From positions 12,579 through 33,025 of the IMG/VR virus record IMGVR_UViG_3300029448_000196: a stretch of 20,447 bases of DNA; one strand, given 5' to 3'. Under the pieces are notes generated by a model. It searched no databases. It worked only from the letters and a program-made list of their open reading frames with translations, and was not told where the DNA came from. The DNA comes from a virus. Both the position numbers and the translations under genes were made by a program. How positions within the stretch are numbered: position 1 is the stretch's first letter; each line of letters starts with the position of its first letter. Of the stretch, positions 7,069 to 12,556 are shown in pieces.

Positions 7069-7675
7069 AACCCTTGTCTTTTAAGACATTTTTATCAATT
7101 CTTGGAAACCATATATATTTTGTTTTTTCTGTGTAATCTTGCTTTATCATTTTAAAAAATGTTTCAACTGCTTGTTTGTTTACAAAATTTACTCTGATTG
7201 CCATATATGGTGATAAATCATCATGTTCAAAACTTGGCATACCTTCCCATTCTTTTTCTGTATCAAGCCATTCTTTGTCGCCTCGATCAAATGTAATAAT
7301 ACTTTCAAGTTCTGCTTCTTCAAAACCTAAATTACTTAAATCGTAATTGACATCTAAAAGTTCACCTAATTCTTTGTGAAGTTTTGAAAAATCCCAATCA
7401 GAATATTGGTTTGTTTTATTATCTGCAATACGATATGCCTTTGCCTTTTCTGGTGATATGTCAGCAATAACAACAGGTACTTTTTCATATTGCAGCATTT
7501 TTGCTGCCTCATATCTTGAATGACCTGCAATAATTACAAAATTTTTATCAACGACAATAGGTTGTTGCCAACCATATTCTTTAATAGAATTTGCAACTTT
7601 CTCTATATCTCTTTTTTGTCTAGGATTTTCTTCGTAAGGTTTTAATTCTTTTAAATTTAATTCTAATACTTCCAT
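7052..7675 (-). CDS. ParB/sulfiredoxin-fold protein
   Basis: 207 residues. The N-terminal ParB-like nuclease/CTPase-type domain shows YEENPRQ (14-20), a helix, VVDKNFVIIAGHSRYEAAKM with the signature GHSR at 51-54, and then AYRIADNKTNQYSDWDF. The C-terminal half (YMAIRVNFVNKQAVETFF, then KYIWFPRID) is a phage-type extension of unknown role. Phage ParB-like proteins of this type are often found beside DNA methylases, glycosyltransferases and terminases; a few have nuclease or ATP/CTP-dependent DNA functions. There is no ParA partner and no HTH, so a plasmid-style partition role is unlikely. Its end overlaps the glycosyltransferase start by 17 nt, arguing that the two are co-expressed. Confidence 0.85.
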   Translation of the reverse strand: MEVLELNLKELKPYEENPRQKRDIEKVANSIKEYGWQQPIVVDKNFVIIAGHSRYEAAKMLQYEKVPVVIADISPEKAKAYRIADNKTNQYSDWDFSKLHKELGELLDVNYDLSNLGFEEAELESIITFDRGDKEWLDTEKEWEGMPSFEHDDLSPYMAIRVNFVNKQAVETFFKMIKQDYTEKTKYIWFPRIDKNVLKDKGYVTEE

Positions 7676-7869
7676 TAATGATAAGTTATTTCTAATGTTT
7701 CTGTTTTTATCATACCTAATTCTGCAATAATAGTATCAATTAAAAATTGTGCCTGTTCTTTATTTTCAAATCCCGCAAATCGTATATAGGCAGAATGGCT
7801 ACCGTCTTTTTCTTGTAAAACAAAAAAATGTTTTTTAAGCTCATCTTCCATAAATAAAACATAGTTCAT
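7675..7869 (-). CDS. Hypothetical protein (64 aa)
   Basis: A 64-residue protein with an N-terminal MNYVLFMEDELKKHFFVLQE and a middle part KDGSHSAYIRFAGFENKEQA. It appears to be a small alpha/beta fold (strand-strand-helix-strand). I do not recognise the family. The ATG at 7869 overlaps the stop of the upstream gene (ATGA), so I prefer it over a TTG at 7920 that would overlap the upstream gene by 55 nt. Its stop touches the ParB-like start (TAATG). Position suggests a helper for replication or modification, but this is only context. Confidence 0.65.
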   Translation of the reverse strand: MNYVLFMEDELKKHFFVLQEKDGSHSAYIRFAGFENKEQAQFLIDTIIAELGMIKTETLEITYH

Positions 7870-8609
7870 TCTAATTTGTTTGCAAGTTCTTCTAATTGTT
7901 CCATATACCCTCTGCTCCAAGTTGGTAGTCTATGTCCTTTGGCATACATTTCAGCATGACTTTTTAATTTATACGCATCTGCATCTTCTCTACTTTCTTC
8001 TTTTGGTGTTTCATCTTCCCAACCTTCTGCTGATAACCAAGTGCTTGGGTGTTTTGCAAATTTTTTATCACCAAGATTATTATAATATTTATTATATATC
8101 CCTGCTAGTTCACCTGCTTTTTCTTGCCATTCTTTACCAAGTTTTTCAAAATTTCTTCTTGCTTGTCCTTTGCTTATCTTATAACAAACCAAATCCCAAA
8201 ATTTCTGAAAATTTGTATTTATATTCTTTTTAGATATAGATATAGATTTAGATATAGAAGCATTGCGTTCGCTTTGCGAATGATCTACGTTTTTATCCCA
8301 ACGAAACTCTGCTGATTTCTTTGCACTTTCTGTGACACGAACTGCTCTTTCGTATTCTTCTTTTAATCTTTTTTGGTAATAACCAATATCATCTTCAACC
8401 CAATAAAGTTTTAAGATTTTATTTATTGCTTCAGAATTTTTATTGCGTGTTAGATTTACAATAAATTCTATATCTTTTGGTAGATAACCTTCTCTACCCC
8501 AAGCAAAAAATATTAATCTAAAATAAATTCCAAGTTCTTCATCTGTTAAAAAACTTGTATCTGAATTGAAAGCGTCAATCCATAAGTTCATCTTCGGCAT
8601 TTTTGACAT
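7866..8609 (-). CDS. DUF1376/YdaU-like replication protein (putative replisome organiser)
   Basis: 247 residues. Residues 1-80 carry the DUF1376 pattern: NLWIDAFNSDTSFLTDEELG, IYFRLIFFAW, GYLPKDI and a following helical part. KKSAEFRW near residue 100 is typical of the end of that winged-helix-like domain. A low-complexity linker SISKSISISKK (from about residue 118) is followed by a C-terminal part with FQKFWDLVCYK, GKEWQEKAGELAGI and HPSTWLSAEGWED, as seen in phage replication-initiation proteins that load helicase. The start has a good AGGAG site 8 nt upstream. It is the first gene of the leftward block, behind a control region with an intrinsic terminator. The linker DNA is made of repeated 6-mers, a possible origin. 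Confidence 0.75.
   Translation of the reverse strand: MSKMPKMNLWIDAFNSDTSFLTDEELGIYFRLIFFAWGREGYLPKDIEFIVNLTRNKNSEAINKILKLYWVEDDIGYYQKRLKEEYERAVRVTESAKKSAEFRWDKNVDHSQSERNASISKSISISKKNINTNFQKFWDLVCYKISKGQARRNFEKLGKEWQEKAGELAGIYNKYYNNLGDKKFAKHPSTWLSAEGWEDETPKEESREDADAYKLKSHAEMYAKGHRLPTWSRGYMEQLEELANKLE
8229..8258 (+). repeat. Five tandem 6-bp repeats (TTTAGA/TATAGA) in the replication gene
   Basis: The plus strand reads TTTAGA, TATAGA, TATAGA, TTTAGA, TATAGA without gaps, encoding Ser-Ile-Ser-Lys repeats on the minus strand. Ten bases further on lies a GC-richer hairpin TTCGC-TTT-GCGAA (8268-8280). Repeats inside an initiator gene followed by a hairpin resemble the lambda O origin layout. The repeats could equally be only a low-complexity linker. 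Confidence 0.5.
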
Positions 8610-8660
8610 AATTGTACTCCTGTTTAATTATTTCTAATTAAAAATAAGTAAAAAGAAACC

Positions 8661-8695
8661 AAAAAAAAAGGGGAAGGCTACTCAAAACCTTCCCC
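8661..8695 (-). terminator. Leftward intrinsic terminator upstream of the replication/packaging block
   Basis: A perfect 8-bp stem GGGGAAGG / CCTTCCCC (8670-8677 with 8688-8695, 10-nt loop) is followed on the minus strand by nine T residues (plus-strand A-tract 8661-8669). It is the strongest terminator in the window and works only leftward. It lies 50 nt before the first leftward gene, so it stops either a leader transcript from the divergent region or antisense reading through the early genes. Confidence 0.85.
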
Positions 8696-8705
8696 AACAG
8701 GAGGA

Positions 8706-8725
8706 TAGATTTAATAAAAAATCTA
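8706..8725. repeat. Inverted repeat TAGATTT-6-AAATCTA in divergent control region
   Basis: A perfect 7-bp inverted repeat with a 6-nt A/T loop, right beside an orphan ribosome-binding-site-like CAGGAGG (8698-8704) that has no start codon after it. It could be a protein-binding site or part of a leader RNA fold. Confidence 0.4.
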
Positions 8726-8785
8726 ATATTTGTGAACATAGTGTAAAAACCATTGAAAATAAAGACAAATTTTATCATAAAAAAG

Positions 8786-8802
8786 GTTAAGATTTTCTTA
8801 AC
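8786..8802. promoter_or_regulatory. Candidate operator GTTAAGA-TTT-TCTTAAC
   Basis: A perfect 7-bp inverted repeat with a 3-nt centre, lying between the divergent gene blocks and 6 bp from the TTGACA box of the candidate rightward promoter. On the minus strand it also falls between possible -35 (TTGTTA, 8799-8804) and -10 (TATGAT, 8774-8779) boxes, with 19-bp spacing. A dimeric repressor or activator bound here could control both directions. No repressor gene is obvious in the window. Confidence 0.42.
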
Positions 8803-8808
8803 AAAAGA

Positions 8809-8836
8809 TTGACAAGTCCGTACAACAAATTAGTTT
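8809..8836 (+). promoter_or_regulatory. Possible rightward early promoter
   Basis: A perfect TTGACA (8809-8814) is followed after 16 bp by TAGTTT (8831-8836), a poor -10 match; a TAATAC also occurs at 8838-8843 but at too long a spacing. It lies 32-60 bp before the first early gene. Position is ideal, the -10 box is not. Confidence 0.35.
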
Positions 8837-8867
8837 TTAATACATAATGATCATACAGGAGGTCAAA

Positions 8868-9134
8868 ATGTACTACAACGCACTTACACAAAAACACTAC
8901 GAAGGTAAAAATATTGAAATCTTAAAGGCAACAGGTCTTACAGGTGGATTTATGACTTTTAATCAAGCTGTAAAATTAGGTTATAAAATTCCTAAGGGTA
9001 CAAAAGCTATCGCCAAATTAAATAAACCACACTGGAGATTGGTTGAAACTGCTAATGGTAAATTAGAAGAAAAACTATCAGCATCAAAATTTTCAGTATT
9101 TCATTCATCACAATTAATAGAGGAGGGTGCCTAA
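8868..9134 (+). CDS. ArdC N-terminal-domain-like protein (88 aa, first early gene)
   Basis: The start is the ATG at 8868, which has ACAGGAGGT 5 nt upstream; an earlier in-frame ATG at 8847 precedes that site and is not used. The core reads GGFMTFNQAVKLGYKIPKGT, then KAIAKLNKP, and ends SKFSVFHSSQLI. This matches the ArdC N-terminal (DUF1738-type) pattern 'T-x-x-Q-(A/W)-x-x-L-G-x-x-(V/I)-x-K-G-x-K-(G/A)...(V)F-x-x-x-Q'. That domain binds single-stranded DNA and is linked to anti-restriction. Here it stands alone, without the metallopeptidase part. As the first gene of the early block it could protect incoming DNA or serve replication; this is inferred. Confidence 0.6.
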   Translation: MYYNALTQKHYEGKNIEILKATGLTGGFMTFNQAVKLGYKIPKGTKAIAKLNKPHWRLVETANGKLEEKLSASKFSVFHSSQLIEEGA

Positions 9135-9141
9135 GGGCACC
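9126..9141 (+). other. Stem-loop over the stop codon of the first early gene
   Basis: A 6-bp GC-rich stem GGTGCC / GGCACC with the TAA stop in its 4-nt loop, 6 nt before the next ribosome site (CAGGAGGT). No T-tract follows, so it is not a normal terminator. It may set mRNA stability or the relative translation of the two genes. Confidence 0.4.
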
Positions 9142-9157
9142 TTCACAGGAGGTAAAC

Positions 9158-9346
9158 ATGAAAAAATTTAATTTAAATTTAACTCGAAAAGAATTAGATC
9201 AAATTTTCCACGCAATCAATAATAGACACCTAGAGCACAAAAAAAAGTATGGTAAATATTCTTGTGTGACTAAAGAAACTTATGATTTGTATATAAAAAT
9301 TTTAACCAAGTCTGTTGAAGCAGATAAATTTATGGAGGTAAAATAA
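9158..9346 (+). CDS. Hypothetical early protein (62 aa)
   Basis: A 62-residue, mostly helical basic protein (LNLTRKELDQIFHAINNRHL, then EHKKKYGKYSCVTKETYDLY). It starts at an ATG with CACAGGAGGT at ideal spacing, so strong translation is expected. I do not recognise the family. The N-terminal part resembles short phage proteins with an 'L-T-x-x-E-L-x-x-I/L-x-x-A-I' helix that pack as dimers, but that is a weak likeness. It is the second gene of the rightward early block. Confidence 0.7.
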   Translation: MKKFNLNLTRKELDQIFHAINNRHLEHKKKYGKYSCVTKETYDLYIKILTKSVEADKFMEVK

Positions 9347-9347
9347 C

Positions 9348-9824
9348 ATGACTAAAATATTTTATATTTCTACTCAATACATCGAAAATTACAATCTTGA
9401 TAGTGCTGAATTTGATAATCCATATCATAAATTTAAATTTGGTAGTGAGTTTATTATTACAGGAACAGATTGTGAGGCATCAGCGATTGCTTTTGTTCAT
9501 AGAAGATTTTGTGAGGGATCAATAGAATATGTTTGTCATCACGAAGAATGTGATGAATACCAAATGGGTGATCTTGAAAAATCTTATTTAGAATTTGGCG
9601 ATACCCCACATAGTCCTCATAGGATTAATATTCAAGAATACGAAAATGCACCAGATGAAAAAACCAAATATGAACTTTATAAATGGAAGTCCAAAGAAGA
9701 TTTTTTTGGTTTACCTGTTCAGTCAGATATAAACGATTATGAAGACAACTTATCTGATGTAGATGCAGACGCTATGACTTTGGCTTCTGCAGGAATGGGT
9801 ACAGATGAGGATTACGGATGCTAA
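9348..9824 (+). CDS. Hypothetical acidic early protein (158 aa)
   Basis: 158 residues with a net acidic C-terminus (DINDYEDNLSDVDADAMTLA). The N-terminal strands read TKIFYISTQYIENYNLDSAE, then YHKFKFGSEFIITG, reminiscent of a small phage fold with an 'I-x-T-Q-x-x-E-N-Y' motif and a 'K-x-G-S/G' strand. A Cys/His cluster (CEGSIEYVCHHEECDEYQ, residues ~54-71) might bind metal. GGAGGT lies about 8 nt before the ATG. Family and role are unknown to me. The gene's 3' end overlaps a 29-codon membrane-protein gene in another frame. Confidence 0.72.
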   Translation: MTKIFYISTQYIENYNLDSAEFDNPYHKFKFGSEFIITGTDCEASAIAFVHRRFCEGSIEYVCHHEECDEYQMGDLEKSYLEFGDTPHSPHRINIQEYENAPDEKTKYELYKWKSKEDFFGLPVQSDINDYEDNLSDVDADAMTLASAGMGTDEDYGC

Positions 9825-9907
9825 ATATTATTTTAACTACAGTCGGTCATCTTATGATGATCGGCTTCACTTTATATTTCATTAAGGAGTTGTTTGATGA
9901 AAAGTAA
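9818..9907 (+). CDS. Tiny single-span membrane protein (29 aa)
   Basis: An overlapping ORF starting at ATG 9818 inside the end of the acidic protein gene, with GAGGA about 8 nt upstream. It encodes MLNIILTTVGHLMMIGFTLY and then FIKELFDEK. About 20 residues form one hydrophobic helix, with charged residues only at the C-terminus. It ends inside the start of the next gene (overlap 11 nt). The gap 9825-9896 is otherwise empty in a block where genes abut, which supports it. Function unknown; it could modify the host membrane early in infection. Confidence 0.55.
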   Translation: MLNIILTTVGHLMMIGFTLYFIKELFDEK

Positions 9908-10172
9908 ATTTTGGTTGGAAATTGATCATACATGGGAAGGTAAATACGCAATGGTGTGGTGTTATTTTGATGGTGATTGTAGAAAATCTGTAAGAGATTC
10001 TAGTGCTTACTGGAGAGATTTTTTTTGGAAACCATTATCAGATCAATATAAATTATTGGAAGCACCTAATAGTTGGGGTGGACTTGATCCTCTTAAATGT
10101 AAAAGAGAAGATTTAGATAAGCTAAAAAAATTACTCAAACTAAATAAATATAAATTCAAGGAGGTATTATGA
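9897..10172 (+). CDS. Hypothetical early protein, Trp-rich (91 aa)
   Basis: 91 residues with an aromatic-rich N-terminal half (KFWLEIDHTWEGKYAMVWCY, then SSAYWRDFFWKPLSD) and a Lys/Leu-rich C-terminal helix (DLDKLKKLLKLNKYKF). AAGGAG is 8 nt before the ATG at 9897; an in-frame TTG at 9894 is less likely. The stop overlaps the next start (ATGA). I do not recognise the family. Confidence 0.7.
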   Translation: MKSKFWLEIDHTWEGKYAMVWCYFDGDCRKSVRDSSAYWRDFFWKPLSDQYKLLEAPNSWGGLDPLKCKREDLDKLKKLLKLNKYKFKEVL

Positions 10173-10453
10173 AAGAATTTATAAATTGTAAAACTTGTGA
10201 CGGTGCAGGCATCATTCATACTTATGATGCTTTTAAAAAACCATACGAAGAATGCCATGACTGTGAAGGTCATGGTGCCTTCGCAATAGACGGAACAAAA
10301 TTTTCAGTCTTGCCTTTGTTTGATACTGTCAAACATTTCACTAAGATTGAGAAGAACAAAGAGGTAATTTACCATGCTTATTATTTGAATGGTAGATTGC
10401 AAAAAATAATAACAGACGATCAATACAGTCAATTAATACAGGAGGTTTTATAA
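10169..10453 (+). CDS. Small protein with DnaJ-type zinc finger (94 aa)
   Basis: Two CxxCxGxG-like repeats, CKTCDGAG (residues 7-14) and CHDCEGHG (29-36), make one DnaJ-type zinc-binding unit at the N-terminus. The rest (about 55 residues) is an alpha/beta part with IYHAYYLNGRLQKIITDDQY. Such zinc units without a J-domain are common in small phage proteins and probably act in protein or nucleic-acid contacts rather than as full chaperones. CAAGGAGGT precedes the ATG; the gene overlaps its neighbours by ATGA and TAATG. Confidence 0.82.
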   Translation: MKEFINCKTCDGAGIIHTYDAFKKPYEECHDCEGHGAFAIDGTKFSVLPLFDTVKHFTKIEKNKEVIYHAYYLNGRLQKIITDDQYSQLIQEVL

Positions 10454-10674
10454 TGTATATAGACGAATTAAAACTAGAAGTGCTTGATACTTATTACGAC
10501 GAAAAAACAGAGAAACAATCAAAAGATACAAAGATTATTTCTGCAATGAAAATTACTGAAGGAATATTGCCAAAACAAATGGCAAGATTACTTGAGGATT
10601 TAACTGACTATGTAGAATTTAGGGGTGGTCATGTTGTGATTAACATTACAATAGACAAGTCAAAAGAAAGATGA
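10453..10674 (+). CDS. Hypothetical early protein (73 aa)
   Basis: 73 residues: an acidic start (MYIDELKLEVLDTYYDEKTE), a middle helix (LPKQMARLLEDLTDYVEF) and a C-terminal strand (GGHVVINITIDKSKER). The start uses CAGGAGGT and overlaps the previous stop (TAATG). No known family is evident to me. Being in the middle of the early block, it is presumably expressed early. Confidence 0.68.
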   Translation: MYIDELKLEVLDTYYDEKTEKQSKDTKIISAMKITEGILPKQMARLLEDLTDYVEFRGGHVVINITIDKSKER

Positions 10675-10862
10675 GCACACCAAAATTTGAAAAACGACAT
10701 TTTGAATATCTTGGTAGAATATTAATTGAAATTGACTTAATGAATTTTGATGAAATGCCAAACCCAAAAGCAGTCGTTATTACAACTTTTATTGAATATC
10801 TAGCACAAACTAATAAAAATTTTGATGCAGATAAATTTAGGGAGTTTATTTATGCCAGATAA
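10671..10862 (+). CDS. Hypothetical early protein (63 aa)
   Basis: 63 residues, predicted all-helical (FEKRHFEYLGRILIEIDLMN, then AVVITTFIEYLAQTNKNFDA). The pattern of two helices around a short loop, with a conserved-looking end FDADKFREFIY, is like small phage proteins of unknown role. It starts by an ATGA overlap with the gene before. The next gene's ribosome site (AGGGAG) is within its last codons. Confidence 0.65.
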   Translation: MSTPKFEKRHFEYLGRILIEIDLMNFDEMPNPKAVVITTFIEYLAQTNKNFDADKFREFIYAR

Positions 10863-11022
10863 TTTAAAACCATTCTTACCATTAATTTACAGATTATATG
10901 TAAATTTTGGCGAACAAGAATATCCATTATGCAAACAGGAAAGGGTTAGAATAGATGAAAAAATTATTTTTGATTATATTACTGACTACGTCATGCGCTT
11001 ACAATCCAGTAATAGATCATAG
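10852..11022 (+). CDS. Hypothetical early protein (56 aa)
   Basis: 56 residues from the ATG at 10852, which has TAGGGAG 7 nt upstream; an in-frame upstream TTG would overlap the previous gene more. Sequence: MPDNLKPFLPLIYRLYVNFG, then EQEYPLCKQERVRIDEKIIF. It is helical and unrecognised. Its last 68 nt are shared, in another frame, with the beginning of the lipoprotein gene. Confidence 0.6.
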   Translation: MPDNLKPFLPLIYRLYVNFGEQEYPLCKQERVRIDEKIIFDYITDYVMRLQSSNRS

Positions 11023-11245
11023 AGGCAATAATGGAAAAGAGGTCGCTTACAGATACAATGATGATCTTGATACCTGTAAATCAATCGCAAAAAATAATAC
11101 AAATAGTATTATTGAAAGTGCAAAAATTGGTTATAATTGGTATGTGCGACCTCAATTATTATGGCTACCAGATAAATGGGAGTCATCATATAAACCGATC
11201 GTGCAACAATGTCTTCAACAAAGAGGGCATTCAGTATTGAAATAA
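10955..11245 (+). CDS. Small lipoprotein / exported phage protein (96 aa)
   Basis: The N-terminus MKKLFLIILLTTSC is a short signal peptide with a lipobox-like LTTSC, so Cys14 could be lipidated. The mature part has AYNPVIDHRG, DLDTCKSIAKNNTNSI and a C-terminal VQQCLQQRGHSVLK. The pattern 'xxPVxDxxG...C...A...(V)xxCLxxRGxxVL' is one I know from phage and bacterial outer-membrane-type small lipoproteins. It would be anchored in the host envelope, perhaps in exclusion of other phages or lysis; this is inferred. It lies nested with the preceding gene (68 nt overlap). AGGAAAGGG lies upstream at slightly long spacing. Confidence 0.72.
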   Translation: MKKLFLIILLTTSCAYNPVIDHRGNNGKEVAYRYNDDLDTCKSIAKNNTNSIIESAKIGYNWYVRPQLLWLPDKWESSYKPIVQQCLQQRGHSVLK

Positions 11246-11258
11246 ACAGGAGGTAAAA

Positions 11259-11693
11259 ATGTATATTTCACTTCATAAGAAAATACTGAACATAACGCAT
11301 AATGTTCAGTCAATAAAACAAGAAAAGGCAAAAGGTATTCCGTATAAAATTACATCATGGAATGCAGTTCACGATGTCATTAAGAAAGAATTATTAAAAG
11401 AAAATATATTAATAATTCCCAATGTTAGTGAACATTCAAAAGAAGGCAATCTTACAATCATTAAAGTTAATGCAAAAATTATAGATTGCGAAACCAACGA
11501 TACAATTACTGTTGGCGATTATGTAGGGTATGGGGTTGACCAATCTGATAAAGGTTGTGGGAAAGCAACAACATACGCATACAAATATTTATTAATGAAA
11601 TTATTTATGCTTGAAGTTGGTGAAGATGAAGATAGTGAATTTTCAAACCCACCTGTTATAAATAATAAACAACTAGGAAGGGACGATATATAA
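11259..11693 (+). CDS. erf: Erf-type single-strand annealing protein
   Basis: 144 residues. An N-terminal helix is followed by VHDVIKKELLKENILIIPNV and then a strand-rich part. The family signature GYGVDQSDKGCGKATTYAYK, then YLLMKLFML, matches the ERF superfamily motif (G-x-D-x-x-D-K-A...K-A-x-T-x-A-x-K-Y-x-L). Erf proteins form rings that pair complementary single strands in phage recombination and concatemer or circle formation. It is shorter than the common ~200 residues and lacks much of a C-terminal tail. AACAGGAGGT precedes the start. The following SSB-like, HNH, winged-helix and RecB-like genes form a recombination module with it. Confidence 0.88.
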   Translation: MYISLHKKILNITHNVQSIKQEKAKGIPYKITSWNAVHDVIKKELLKENILIIPNVSEHSKEGNLTIIKVNAKIIDCETNDTITVGDYVGYGVDQSDKGCGKATTYAYKYLLMKLFMLEVGEDEDSEFSNPPVINNKQLGRDDI

Positions 11694-11947
11694 TGTTGTA
11701 TTTTAATCTGTTCAAACAAGATGAAGCCACAGGCAATCAACCATTATACAAAAATAATAAAATCGTTGTTGAAGAAGATATAGTCTTAAAAGCAGGACAA
11801 GTTTATAGTGGTGCTTTATGGAAAAAATCTGAAACAAACGACGGTAAACCAATCAATATGGTTTCTTTAAAAATTGAAGAAAACAATTTTGATGTTTCTA
11901 ATATCACAGAGGAAAAAAAAGAACTACCAGATGACGACATCTTCTAA
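11693..11947 (+). CDS. SSB-like small protein with acidic C-terminal tip (84 aa)
   Basis: 84 residues. NLFKQDEATGNQPLYKNN, then AGQVYSGALWKKSETNDG and KPINMVSLKIEE look like the strands of a minimal OB-like or DUF736-type fold. The C-terminus EEKKELPDDDIF resembles the acidic tip of bacterial SSB (DDDIPF), lacking only the Pro. Such tips recruit recombination and replication proteins. Its place right after the Erf gene (TAATG overlap) fits a single-strand DNA-binding partner. A true SSB would be longer (~110 residues or more before the tail), so the fold assignment is tentative. Confidence 0.55.
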   Translation: MLYFNLFKQDEATGNQPLYKNNKIVVEEDIVLKAGQVYSGALWKKSETNDGKPINMVSLKIEENNFDVSNITEEKKELPDDDIF

Positions 11948-12251
11948 GAAAAGAAAGATCATTAAAGATAAAAAATTTATGCAATGGGTGGTTAATACCT
12001 GCCCTTGCTATGTTTGTAATTTAGAAGGCAATCTTAATTTTCACCAAATACAATTTCACCATTTACAAGGTATGCACAGAATTGGTGCAATGATTCGTGA
12101 TGATAGTACAGGTATTCCTATCTGTTATACACATCATCAAGAACTTACATTTAGATTTGGCGAAAGAAAGTTTTGGGAACAATTAGGCATTGACCCTATA
12201 CATTACGCAAACGAATTATATAATGAATATCAACAGGAGCACAAAAAATGA
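11931..12251 (+). CDS. HNH-type nuclease-like protein (DUF968/Ref-like, 106 aa)
   Basis: About 106 residues. A zinc-site CPCYVCNLEG is followed by NFHQIQFHHLQGMHRIG (His-His) and IPICYTHHQELTFRFGERKF (C-x2-H-H), then WEQLGIDPIHYANELY. The order Cys pair, HH, C-x2-HH and a W-x-x-x-G-I-D segment resembles the DUF968/P1 Ref-type HNH nucleases that cut DNA during recombination. I chose ATG 11931 since the longer ATG at 11874 overlaps most of the SSB-like gene. No good Shine-Dalgarno site is seen, so coupling to the upstream gene is likely. Confidence 0.72.
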   Translation: MTTSSKKRKIIKDKKFMQWVVNTCPCYVCNLEGNLNFHQIQFHHLQGMHRIGAMIRDDSTGIPICYTHHQELTFRFGERKFWEQLGIDPIHYANELYNEYQQEHKK

Positions 12252-12556
12252 AATATCCATATACCGCAGGGTATCAGAAAACTGATACAAGCAAACAAGC
12301 AGCAGAAGATATTGAAAAATCATCTGCAAAAACATTACGACAACAAGTTGAAAACTTACTTAAAGAACAACCGAACGGTTTATCAACTGAAGAAATATCA
12401 AAACAATTAAATAAAGAATATGTCAGCATACAACCACGAACATCAGAATTAAGAAACACAGGAATTATTCTTGATAGTGGTTTTAGAGTTTTAAATAGAT
12501 TTAAAAAAAGAGTTATTGTATGGCAACATATTAACTTTCAAAAAGATGCTCGATAG
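12248..12556 (+). CDS. Winged-helix DNA-binding protein (102 aa)
   Basis: 102 residues. After a polar N-terminus (YTAGYQKTDTSKQAAEDIEK), a winged helix reads LRQQVENLLKEQPNGLSTEE, ISKQLNKEYVSIQPRTSELR and then a wing with a basic strand FRVLNRFKKRVIVWQH. Proteins of this shape are common in phages beside replication and recombination genes, with an uncertain role. It could be a regulator or a replication accessory. A CAGGAG site lies 8 nt before the ATG and the start overlaps the HNH gene stop (ATGA). Confidence 0.75.
   Translation: MKYPYTAGYQKTDTSKQAAEDIEKSSAKTLRQQVENLLKEQPNGLSTEEISKQLNKEYVSIQPRTSELRNTGIILDSGFRVLNRFKKRVIVWQHINFQKDAR

Noticed and set aside
8682-8753. 23-codon leftward ORF ending in the terminator loop, possible leader peptide
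   Set aside because: It starts with ATG but has no ribosome-binding site, and its codons show no run of a regulatory amino acid. The idea of classic attenuation by translation is not supported.
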